NCBI GenBank assembly: GCA_035911135.1
Contig: JAMHWD010000018.1
Location: 263,531 to 327,530, forward strand
Direction of reading: 5' to 3'
DNA from: JAMHWD01 sp035911135
Lineage (GTDB): Bacteria > Pseudomonadota > Alphaproteobacteria > Micavibrionales > Micavibrionaceae
DNA length: 64,000 bases
Below are positions 1 through 6,901 of this stretch, one piece after another. The notes beneath the pieces were generated by a model that worked only from the letters and a program-made list of their open reading frames with translations, did no database searches and was not told the origin of the DNA. Position 1 is the stretch's first letter. Each line of letters begins with the position of its first letter. A program made the position numbers and the translations under genes.

Positions 1-611
1 GAATGATAAGCGATATCCGCGCCCAGATTCAAAGGCTGCTGGAGGATCGGCGAAAGAAACGTATTATCGCAGACAATCAGACAATCATCGCGCTGCGCTT
101 TTGCAGCTTTTGCAATGGCGGCAATATCGGCAATCCGCATTACCGGGTTACTGGGGCTTTCGATCAGGATCATGCGCGGCGCGTCTTTGATCGCCGCCGC
201 CATGGCCGCCGCATCATACATATCAACAAATGCCAGTTTGAAATGCCCTTTATCGGCCAGCGCCTGCAACAGGCGATAAGAACGCCCGTAACAATCATAG
301 GGCGCGATCAGAAGATCATCCCGTTCCAGCAGATGCACAATCAAGGTGAGGGCCGCCATGCCCGATGAGGTGACACAGGCCTTATATCCGCCCTCCAATT
401 CACTCAAGGCCTCGGCCAGAATGTCGCGCGTGGGGTTGCGCGTACGGGAATATTCATACCCCAGACTCTCCTCCAGCTTCTTCAGCTTGAAAGTCGAGGA
501 TAAATATAGCGGCGGCACAATGGCGTTATACGCGCCGTCTGTGGCAATGCCTGCCTGCACAAGGGCTGTGATTTTTGATCGGGAAGATGGGGCGTCTGTC
601 ATGCCCGCCAT
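1..611 (-). CDS. Cystathionine gamma-synthase/beta-lyase family PLP enzyme (partial, C-terminus off window)
   Basis: Reading the minus strand from an ATG at 611 (a second ATG at 602 is also possible) gives an uninterrupted frame to the left edge, about 203 residues. It belongs to the Cys/Met-metabolism PLP enzymes (fold type I), which make or cleave cystathionine or thiolate O-acyl-homoserine. Visible family signatures are YEYSRTRNPTR near residue 50, SSGMAA in the cofactor-phosphate region, ESPSNP, and DNTFLSPILQQPLNLGAD near the end. The last motif precedes the PLP-lysine, which lies off the window. Cystathionine gamma-synthase (MetB) fits best, but MetC or MetZ cannot be excluded without the C-terminus. 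A hairpin terminator lies just upstream, so it is probably transcribed separately from the phage block. No good Shine-Dalgarno sequence precedes either ATG. Confidence 0.85.
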   Translation of the reverse strand, partial: MAGMTDAPSSRSKITALVQAGIATDGAYNAIVPPLYLSSTFKLKKLEESLGYEYSRTRNPTRDILAEALSELEGGYKACVTSSGMAALTLIVHLLERDDLLIAPYDCYGRSYRLLQALADKGHFKLAFVDMYDAAAMAAAIKDAPRMILIESPSNPVMRIADIAAIAKAAKAQRDDCLIVCDNTFLSPILQQPLNLGADIAYH

Positions 612-640
612 GATAATAAGGCCATAAGCCTTTTCCAATC

Positions 641-675
641 AAAAACCGCTGCTTCTGGAACAGAAACAGCGGTTT
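641..675 (-). terminator. Hairpin terminator at the left end of the phage block
   Basis: AAACCGCTG (643-651) pairs with CAGCGGTTT (667-675), and an inner TTCTG/CAGAA stem extends it. Read on the minus strand it is followed by a short T run, so it could stop transcripts leaving the phage lysis genes before the metB-like gene. A second, weaker hairpin (TAGAC/GTCTA arms) lies at about 697-721. Confidence 0.6.
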
Positions 676-784
676 GATACGGTAGTGAGCTAACTAGACG
701 GTAGAGGTAAAAACTGTCTATTCTTTAATTATGTCACAAGAATATGGCTAAAAGATGGGAAGTTCTTGGTAATTTCAGGGATTT

Positions 785-1324
785 TCAAGGCTTTTTGCTC
801 AATTGTGACGGCAACCAGAAAATCGGCTCATTCCCGCCGGCAGAACGCTTTTCCTCGCTGCGCTTGTACACATATATGCCAAGAACCGACAAGCCAACAG
901 CCCAGATGGCGCTCAAAGAACTCATCGCCGCCATAATTGCCCCGGCCTGTTCGGTCTTGAAAATAATAACATAGGCAATGCCAAACATCTGCGCCGCCCA
1001 TGTAGCGGCCATCAGATAACCAAAAGTCGGACGCATACGGCGTACATAAGCATCATTGGACGATACCTCCGCACGCAGGGATTGATTAACCTCCCCGATC
1101 GCATTTTCAAATTCCTTGACCTGCATCGCGGCCATGGCCTCGGCATGGCGATTGATCTCGATCAGTTGTTCCTGCGGGATGGCTCCACCCTTCATGGCTT
1201 CATCGACTTTGGACAGCGCCTCAGATGCGGTTTTCATCACGGGGTTATCTATCCGTCCCAATGATTCCGAGAGGACCTCGATCAATTCTGGAATTCCAAC
1301 CTTGGTAATAAGCGTTTCGATCAT
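785..1324 (-). CDS. Phage holin, GTA 3TM family
   Basis: 179 residues. The protein resembles the 'holin of 3TMs, for gene-transfer release' family named from the Rhodobacter gene transfer agent. The N-terminal 100 residues are polar and helical. A conserved RRMRPTFGYLMA segment at about 115-126 leads into hydrophobic segments around 120-140 and 145-170, followed by a basic YKRSEEKR tail. Its role would be to permeabilise the inner membrane so that the wall hydrolase and virions can escape. The start at 1324 has a good ribosome site (AAAAGGAAA). It is the last gene of the minus-strand phage block, just before the terminator at 641-675. The family call is by sequence resemblance. Confidence 0.75.
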   Translation of the reverse strand: MIETLITKVGIPELIEVLSESLGRIDNPVMKTASEALSKVDEAMKGGAIPQEQLIEINRHAEAMAAMQVKEFENAIGEVNQSLRAEVSSNDAYVRRMRPTFGYLMAATWAAQMFGIAYVIIFKTEQAGAIMAAMSSLSAIWAVGLSVLGIYVYKRSEEKRSAGGNEPIFWLPSQLSKKP

Positions 1325-1342
1325 GTTTGTTTCCTTTTAAGG

Positions 1343-1379
1343 TTAAAGAGCGCCGGACCTCCGGCGGATGGCAGTCGCC
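1343..1379 (-). repeat. Hairpin repeat copy A' (inverted)
   Basis: On the minus strand this reads GCGACTGC, four bases, a 7-bp stem CGCCGGA/TCCGGCG around GG, then CTCTTTAA. It faces copy A (1401-1436) across about 21 bp, giving a large palindrome like an enterobacterial BIME. Confidence 0.75.
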
Positions 1380-1400
1380 ATCTTTTATGCACCCAAAGGC

Positions 1401-1436
1401 GCGACTGCGCCTCGTGGCCAATGCCACGCTCTTAAA
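1401..1436 (+). repeat. Hairpin repeat copy A
   Basis: GCGACTGC, then a stem CGTGGC/GCCACG, then CTCTTAAA. Its 3' end supplies the TAA stop of the minus-strand wall hydrolase gene (TTA at 1432-1434). Confidence 0.75.
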
Positions 1437-1914
1437 TGATAGAGTAAAAAATATGCCGCCCCAGTACGGCCACAGGCTTTTCTGTTTCCGCCCAATATGG
1501 CGTGACCCCGGCGGCATGGTAATGCGTGGCGCTGTTTGTAACATCAGGCAACACACCTGCCTGTGCGCGCCTTGCCATGCGCTTGGCGGTGGCGAAATAA
1601 ATATCGCTCTCATCCACGGCCTGCAGTTTTTGGAAATTGGGATCTGACCGGTTCCAGCAGGAAAACTGATAAGGCTTCTGGCAGACCTGAATAATATTAT
1701 TCCCCCACCAGAACCCGGCGCGGCTTTCGGCAATATCCACACGGTTTAAAATCACATTGGCCACGGCCTGCATACCGATACTGCCCTCGCCCCGGGCCTC
1801 GCCCCATAATGTGCGCGCCAGAACATCAATCTCCATATCGCGGTAGAATGCGGCCATATCCTGATCCGCCGGGCCGCCAGCGCCGCCCAGCCCGATTAAA
1901 GTCGGCTTTTTCAT
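1432..1914 (-). CDS. Cell wall hydrolase, SleB/Hydrolase_2 family (phage endolysin)
   Basis: 160 residues with no signal peptide, so it would depend on the adjacent holin to reach the wall. The core LARTLWGEARGEGSIGMQAV at about residues 32-51 is the SleB-type hydrolase signature with its acidic GEARGE motif, followed by NVILNRV and a CQKPYQFSCW segment typical of these amidase or transglycosylase-like enzymes. It would degrade host peptidoglycan at lysis. The start at 1914 has a strong ribosome site (AAAAGGAG). It lies between a small membrane protein gene and the holin gene, and hairpin repeats flank it on both sides. The stop codon lies inside repeat copy A. Family assignment is firm, but the exact bond cleaved cannot be read from sequence. 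Confidence 0.85.
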   Translation of the reverse strand: MKKPTLIGLGGAGGPADQDMAAFYRDMEIDVLARTLWGEARGEGSIGMQAVANVILNRVDIAESRAGFWWGNNIIQVCQKPYQFSCWNRSDPNFQKLQAVDESDIYFATAKRMARRAQAGVLPDVTNSATHYHAAGVTPYWAETEKPVAVLGRHIFYSII

Positions 1915-1955
1915 TGTGATTAATCTCCTTTTGATATTTTATGCTCCAAAAGCGC

Positions 1956-1993
1956 GCGACTGCACGCCGCGCCAAATGGCGCGTTCTTAAACT
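1956..1993 (+). repeat. Hairpin repeat copy B
   Basis: GCGACTGC-ACGC, then a 7-bp stem CGCGCCA/TGGCGCG around AA, then TTCTTAAACTA. It fills the gap between the gene ending at 2000 and the hydrolase start at 1914. The preceding TTTTATGC..CCAAA is also shared with the approach to copy A. Confidence 0.8.
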
Positions 1994-1999
1994 AAAATC

Positions 2000-2320
2000 T
2001 CATTCAACTCTGGCCTTTAGCGCCTCAGCCTTGAGCGCGGTGGCATCAAGCTTGGCTTCAATCCGCAGCAAATGCTCCACCAGCCTCAATTCCAGATCAC
2101 GAAGATCGCGCTGACTGGCATAAGTCTTGGCGGCCTCCAGCTTGAACGCGTGCAAGGCTTCGCGCATTTGATCGCTGCGGTGGTCCAGCATATCCTGCAG
2201 GTGATCGATGGCCGCCTCATTATCCTGGCGCGTCCGCCAGATCATGGCAAAAAGGCCAGCCATGGCAGGCAGGTCAATCACCGTGACCCACCACACCAGA
2301 TCCGAAGAAAGTGATGTCAT
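2000..2320 (-). CDS. Small phage membrane protein with coiled-coil tail (unknown)
   Basis: 106 residues. A hydrophobic segment at about 8-26 (VWWVTVIDLPAMAGLFAMIW) is followed by a long charged helical region, likely coiled coil, through the C-terminus. The layout recalls small phage membrane proteins of lysis modules (DUF2730-like proteins, Rz-type i-spanins), and its place between the large terminase and the wall hydrolase matches that of T7 lysis accessories. I do not recognise a specific family. The start at 2320 has the ribosome site AAAAAGGAT. Repeats C and D lie upstream and repeat B downstream. Confidence 0.6.
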   Translation of the reverse strand: MTSLSSDLVWWVTVIDLPAMAGLFAMIWRTRQDNEAAIDHLQDMLDHRSDQMREALHAFKLEAAKTYASQRDLRDLELRLVEHLLRIEAKLDATALKAEALKARVE

Positions 2321-2365
2321 GTTATTATCCTTTTTGGGTAAAAAACGTTGGGCGCATTTAAGGCG

Positions 2366-2400
2366 GCGACTGCCGCCCGCCGAAAATTCGGCGTTCTTGT
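2366..2400 (+). repeat. Hairpin repeat copy C
   Basis: GCGACTGC-CGCC, then stem CGCCGAA/TTCGGCG around AA, then TTCTTG. Same layout as the other copies, with a different but fully paired stem. Confidence 0.75.
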
Positions 2401-2411
2401 TCTAAAACATG

Positions 2412-2450
2412 GCGACTGCGCTTCGCGGCAAGTGCCGCGTTCTTAAACTA
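2412..2450 (+). repeat. Hairpin repeat copy D
   Basis: GCGACTGC-GCTT, then stem CGCGGCA/TGCCGCG around AG, then TTCTTAAACTA. The closing CTA is the stop codon (TAG) of the minus-strand large terminase gene. Confidence 0.8.
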
Positions 2451-3941
2451 AAGCGTAAAATCAGTTCTGGCCTTTGAAGGCTTTGCGCCGCTCATCCATT
2501 CATAAGCGCCCTTGCCATACAGACGTTTCAGCCGCAGCGGGTGCAGCGATATCGCACCGGCAGATGCATCCAGACCATCATCATGGCCACGCGTCGCCCC
2601 GGGCCGCCATTCTTGCATTTCCGCGGCGAATGGTGTTTTCATGACGCGCTCATGCACATATAAACGCCTTGCGGCCAGCGGCGCATCAAAAGATTCCAGA
2701 ATACGGACATGCTTGGGCTGGCTATTGTTGATCTCACTCACGCTGGCAGGCACTTTTTCGCGGGCCAGTATGTTGCGTAATATGGCAGGCAGAAATTTTC
2801 CAATCCCGTTCGTCTCAACGGCGACATTGGGGATCATATGCCTTTTTAAAATACCTGCCACGATGCGGCATTGCGCGGATGCTTCGTCTTCTCCACCCTC
2901 AACAGACGGCGCAATATACACAAGATCATGCAGATATAAATTCCCCTCATCATCGCCAAACACACAGGCCAGAACACTGCGATCCCCTTTGGCCGTTCCA
3001 AATGATGGGTCCCAATAGGCATGGGCCGATACCATGCGCCTGCTGCCAATAAACATCGTGCCCAGTTCCGGCGCATAATCGGCTTGATCGCTATATAAAT
3101 TCAAACGGCGCGGATCAAGGCGACCTTCGGCAATATTGGCGGGCCTTAACATCATCTGCGAAGAAAACTTATTCGGGCCTGCCCGATCTTTCATGATGGC
3201 AATATCGGCCTCACTGAAACGCTCGATCCAGCTGGACTCCCCCGCATCGTTCAAAACCGGAATTTTCAAGGCATGAAAACCATGCAGGAATGATTTTGTC
3301 TCCCCGATTTCCACGCGGGGCGCATCGGCGTAAATCGTATAATAATTATGCGGCGTGCCGATATACATCTGCGTACCGCCCGGAACCAGAATAAATGATA
3401 TCTCCCCAAGCCTCTCGCGCAGCTCCGCCCGTTTTTCGGCTGTGTCACAAGTATTGGGAACCTCGACATCATCGCAAATCACCACATCGGCCCGGCTGCC
3501 CGTCAGATTGGAAGTAATCCCCCGCGCCAGCATCGAAGGATCGCGAAGCTCCATCGAGCGCCTAACCGTAAATCTGTCCGATGCCCATTGATCCGCGCGG
3601 TCCGGTTTCATTTTCCCCGTTAAGGGATGGCGCTCAATGATGCGCTTAACATTTCTTACCATCTTCCCTGCCAGCGCATCATCCGCCGCCAGCACCAGAA
3701 TACGCAGCTCCGGCTTGCGGTATAACAGCCAAGCGCAAAACAATCCCGCCATTGTGCTTTTGCCGGATGAACGAAACGCCATCAGCAGCAATTCCTTGCG
3801 CCCTGTTTTCCATGCGCGCTCCATCCACAGCGCCATGCGCTTGTGAATATCAGGCGTACGCAGATTTTGCGTCTGGTTCCAAAGCAAAAGAAACATCCGA
3901 AAATCGGCCTCGCGAATATCATGCTTGAAGCTCTCACTCAT
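2448..3941 (-). CDS. terL: Large terminase subunit (TerL, T7 gp19-like)
   Basis: 497 residues, the usual length. This is the DNA-packaging motor. The N-terminal ATPase shows a Walker A FRSSGKST at about residue 57 and a Walker B ADVVICDDVE near 155, with a coupling-type IGTPHNYYTIY about 40 residues later. The C-terminal RNase H-like nuclease shows the acidic signatures YWDPSFGTAKGDRS, VAVETNGIGKF and HDDGLDASAG. The start overlaps the end of the small-terminase candidate by 8 bp (ATGAGTGA), as expected for coupled translation. In T7, gp18/gp19 likewise follow the tail-fibre gene. Both ATPase and nuclease motifs are complete, so the protein should be functional. Confidence 0.92.
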   Translation of the reverse strand: MSESFKHDIREADFRMFLLLWNQTQNLRTPDIHKRMALWMERAWKTGRKELLLMAFRSSGKSTMAGLFCAWLLYRKPELRILVLAADDALAGKMVRNVKRIIERHPLTGKMKPDRADQWASDRFTVRRSMELRDPSMLARGITSNLTGSRADVVICDDVEVPNTCDTAEKRAELRERLGEISFILVPGGTQMYIGTPHNYYTIYADAPRVEIGETKSFLHGFHALKIPVLNDAGESSWIERFSEADIAIMKDRAGPNKFSSQMMLRPANIAEGRLDPRRLNLYSDQADYAPELGTMFIGSRRMVSAHAYWDPSFGTAKGDRSVLACVFGDDEGNLYLHDLVYIAPSVEGGEDEASAQCRIVAGILKRHMIPNVAVETNGIGKFLPAILRNILAREKVPASVSEINNSQPKHVRILESFDAPLAARRLYVHERVMKTPFAAEMQEWRPGATRGHDDGLDASAGAISLHPLRLKRLYGKGAYEWMSGAKPSKARTDFTL

Positions 3942-4263
3942 CGGATGGATCCTTTATCGCATTACGTCTGTCATCATCGCGCAATTCCGTTTCGGCCTCA
4001 TGTATCATTGCATCGATACGCTTTCTTTCGGCCAGATCATTCTCCCCGGCCATCACATATCCGGCCAGCTTCAGCAAAAGATCAATATGCGCCAGCGCCA
4101 CCTTGCAGGCATCGTGATGCGCTTTGAATTCCTTGGCATCCATCTCTTCATTATCGTCTGCCTTTTTAGCCAAAAACTCGCTGTAGGATTTTATGGCGGC
4201 ATTCATGGCCTCAGGCAGAAATATTGCCGCCGCCTTGCGCGCGGCATCATCAATCGGCTTCAT
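3934..4263 (-). CDS. Probable small terminase subunit (TerS, T7 gp18 position)
   Basis: 109 residues, helical and strongly charged, with an acidic C-terminus and no hydrophobic segment. There is no diagnostic motif. I call it a small terminase from its position directly upstream of and overlapping terL and downstream of the tail fibre, which is where T7 gene 18 lies, and from its size. A segment HHDACKVALAHIDLLLKLAG could form the oligomerising helices of a TerS. The start at 4263 has ribosome site GGAGAG six bases away. It could instead be another packaging accessory. Confidence 0.6.
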   Translation of the reverse strand: MKPIDDAARKAAAIFLPEAMNAAIKSYSEFLAKKADDNEEMDAKEFKAHHDACKVALAHIDLLLKLAGYVMAGENDLAERKRIDAMIHEAETELRDDDRRNAIKDPSDE

Positions 4264-4284
4264 TATCTCTCCGTAATCTGAATT

Positions 4285-6312
4285 TTAAGGATAGCGGTTC
4301 AGCACATACCATTCGGCGCCATTGGAAATGACCGTGATGGCATGATATTGCGTGGTGAGAACTTGAGCGTATTGATCAGGTCCAATGCCGCCTTGCTCTG
4401 TTACAGTGACCGAATTGCCCGATACATCGGTTTTCTTGATCGTGATCGGCCTGCCAATGGCTTCGGCGGCATCGGCCGGCGGCAGACGGGCAGTCACCGC
4501 GCCGCCATAGCTGGAAATCAGATAGGTATCAACCGCCATGTCGATATCATAAGTTCCCGAAGCCTCAGCATAACGCGTATTGCCGCCCATGCGGTTGGAT
4601 GAGGTGACAAACCATTTCAAACCGTTTGATATCACCGTGACATAATCATTCGGCCCGCCCAGCAAAAATTCTACGCCGTCCGGCCCGTCACCATCATCTT
4701 CCGTAATCAGGACAGGATTGGACCCCGCATCCATTTTCTTGATGGTAATCTCTGCCGCCTCGGCATCTGTGGCATTGGGCAATTCAATTGTCATTGCGCC
4801 CAGCGTGGCATTCACCAGATGAATGGAATGCGAAAGATCAACACTATGTGTGCCCGGCGTTTCAATATATTCCGTATCATAGCGCATCAAGGTTGTTTTA
4901 AGATCGGTAACAGATGTCTTGCGAAGGCGATTTTTATCCGGATATCCAGCGTTCAGTGCGTCATAATTCCCGCCCGAATGATCCCAGATCGCCGGGCCGT
5001 TGCTGGTGGCGCTTAAATTCAGGATGACCGTCTCCTGCGAACCGGCATCAAGCTGAACATTAGGCACGCTGTTCCATGACTCCGTCAGAAGATTCACAAT
5101 AATTGTTTTATTGCTCCCCGCCCCAACACGGAAACAGGCTTGTGCGCTTGTCCCATTGATATTGGCTTCGCAATCGATAAAGCTGTTATTCAAGGCACCA
5201 TGCTCGATATAAAAACCATACCCTGAAGTCTCTGCGCCTTTAGAATAAACGCGCACCTTGTGAAATCTGTTGGCATTGGGCGTATCGCCATCTCCGCTCA
5301 AGATCAGATGCACGCCGTTTACCAAGGGGCGCTCGATCAGAACACCATAGAAATTATTCCAATAACAGGGATAATCAGTATCCTCATATCCATCCAGCAT
5401 GACCCCGGTATTAGCATTATGAATCTGCACATTGATAACCGTATTTTGTGTACATTCGCTATCAATACCGCGCAGTAAAATCCCGCAATCCCCGCCATCA
5501 ATCTTCAGATCACGGATAAGACAATTACGGCCATTTATACGGATCACGTCAAACCCGTTGCTTTGCGCCTTGATTACAGATCCATGCCCGACGCCCATCA
5601 ATGATTTCTCGGATATCAACTCAATCGTGCCGGTAATAAGATATTCCCCTTGCGGAATATATACGCCATCATGCGCCGCCAGCGCATTCTGAAAGGCGAT
5701 CGTATCATCTGTAATTCCGTCTCCGGCTGCGCCGAAATCCTTTACGCTGATAAGATCGCCCATCTTATTTCCGGCGCTGCGCGTCATTGCGCCTGCACCG
5801 TGGGCTGTAAAATCCGGCATGGCCATTGATCCTTCCAGAGAAACCGCAACCGGGTTGCCATCATCATCAAACCCCAGCGCCTTGCCCATGCGCGCCAGCT
5901 TTGAGGGCAATTGTGCGATGCCGGGCGGCTCATGCTCGCCGTATTTCAAGGTTATTTCAGTGGCGCGGCTTACCTGCTGTATCGAGGCCATCAGCAAATC
6001 AAGTTCGGTGTTGATTGAATTGGCTGAAAATTCGCCGCCTTCCAGATAATCAGTGAGGCGCTCCAGCGGCAATTCCCGGCGCAGCATGACAACAGCATCC
6101 TGGGCAGGCGGGATATCGAATGTAACAATCCCTCCGGATGTTGCGCCTGCGCCCGCAATATCAAACCCGCTGATCTGCTTTGCACCGGCGATATAAACGG
6201 CCAGATCTTCACTGGCAAATATTGGAAACGGATAGGTAAATTCTGTCTGATCGCCATCGGCCAGATAACGCGTAACAGGCGTTACAGCCGGCATTTTGAT
6301 ATGCTCGGTCAT
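4285..6312 (-). CDS. Tail spike: T7 tail-fibre N-domain plus pectate-lyase beta-helix
   Basis: 675 residues. Residues 1-130 match the T7 tail-fibre N-terminal domain that docks to the tail tube (RYLADGDQTEFTYPFPIFAS at about 15-34; RRELPLERLTDY further on). From about 185 a pectate_lyase_3-type right-handed beta-helix begins (VKDFGAAGDGITDDTIAFQN) and continues to about 470. Two tandem copies of a roughly 100-residue beta module close the protein (about 476-578 and 579-675). They share RYdtEy/RYaEa.., ITIKK, VTVISNGxxWxV and GPD..v motifs. The protein probably binds and depolymerises a surface polysaccharide. The start at 6312 has ribosome site AGGAGA. The frame is intact, so receptor recognition appears to be maintained. 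Confidence 0.88.
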   Translation of the reverse strand: MTEHIKMPAVTPVTRYLADGDQTEFTYPFPIFASEDLAVYIAGAKQISGFDIAGAGATSGGIVTFDIPPAQDAVVMLRRELPLERLTDYLEGGEFSANSINTELDLLMASIQQVSRATEITLKYGEHEPPGIAQLPSKLARMGKALGFDDDGNPVAVSLEGSMAMPDFTAHGAGAMTRSAGNKMGDLISVKDFGAAGDGITDDTIAFQNALAAHDGVYIPQGEYLITGTIELISEKSLMGVGHGSVIKAQSNGFDVIRINGRNCLIRDLKIDGGDCGILLRGIDSECTQNTVINVQIHNANTGVMLDGYEDTDYPCYWNNFYGVLIERPLVNGVHLILSGDGDTPNANRFHKVRVYSKGAETSGYGFYIEHGALNNSFIDCEANINGTSAQACFRVGAGSNKTIIVNLLTESWNSVPNVQLDAGSQETVILNLSATSNGPAIWDHSGGNYDALNAGYPDKNRLRKTSVTDLKTTLMRYDTEYIETPGTHSVDLSHSIHLVNATLGAMTIELPNATDAEAAEITIKKMDAGSNPVLITEDDGDGPDGVEFLLGGPNDYVTVISNGLKWFVTSSNRMGGNTRYAEASGTYDIDMAVDTYLISSYGGAVTARLPPADAAEAIGRPITIKKTDVSGNSVTVTEQGGIGPDQYAQVLTTQYHAITVISNGAEWYVLNRYP

Positions 6313-6331
6313 AGATATTCTCCTGATCTCA

Positions 6332-6874
6332 TCAATAATAATAACGGCTTAATTTTTGACGCTCGGCCAATTGCGTAGCCTGCAGCAAATTCATGCTGCG
6401 GAGATTGGAATAGTTCTGATCCAGCGCACTTGTTTTCATGACATCCAGTTCTTCGCGGCGCTTGCGCTCCTGATCACTTTCATCAAACAACCCCAGCAAC
6501 ACAGCCTCGGATGATCCGCCCCCCGCCCCAACGCCTTGCGAACCGAAGCTGGCGCGCTGGCGGGCCACCGCGCGGCGCAAGGCATTGCGCCTTTGATCCT
6601 CCGCCTGCACCGCCTCTGTGGCAATGCGCTGCCTTTCAGAGGCATTGCCGGAAACCAATTGCTGCTCCTCAAGCCTCTGGCGATTTTGCAACTGCTCCAG
6701 CGCCAGATCCTGCTCTGCCCTGATTTGCGCGCGCTGATCTTTGATAGGGTTTGAGAAAATCTGCTCTCCCGCATTCAAAATCTGGCTGATGCCGCCGATA
6801 AAGGGCGAAGCACCGGATATGAAGGATCGCGAATTGGTCAACACGCCGGATATGGCCGGGTATAAGGTTCCCAT
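6332..6874 (-). CDS. Internal virion protein-like (T7 gp14 position)
   Basis: 180 residues. An N-terminal Gly/Ser/Phe-rich region is followed by a long Gln/Arg/Glu-rich helix (about 40-135), a glycine-rich hinge FGSQGVGAGGGSS, and a second helix. This composition is typical of podoviral internal core or ejection proteins. It sits between tail tubular B and the tail fibre, where T7 has genes 13-16, so it is probably the only ejection protein of this module. No counterpart of the large T7 gp15 and gp16 is present. The start at 6874 has ribosome site AAAGGAAA. The assignment rests on position and composition. Confidence 0.65.
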   Translation of the reverse strand: MGTLYPAISGVLTNSRSFISGASPFIGGISQILNAGEQIFSNPIKDQRAQIRAEQDLALEQLQNRQRLEEQQLVSGNASERQRIATEAVQAEDQRRNALRRAVARQRASFGSQGVGAGGGSSEAVLLGLFDESDQERKRREELDVMKTSALDQNYSNLRSMNLLQATQLAERQKLSRYYY

Positions 6875-6901
6875 GTTTTGAATTTCCTTTTATCTTGAAG
6901 T

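Noticed and set aside
612..784. Possible prophage attachment site at the left edge
   Set aside because: I found no direct repeat shared with the 16619-16689 gap, no tRNA gene at either side and no integrase, so no att site can be supported.
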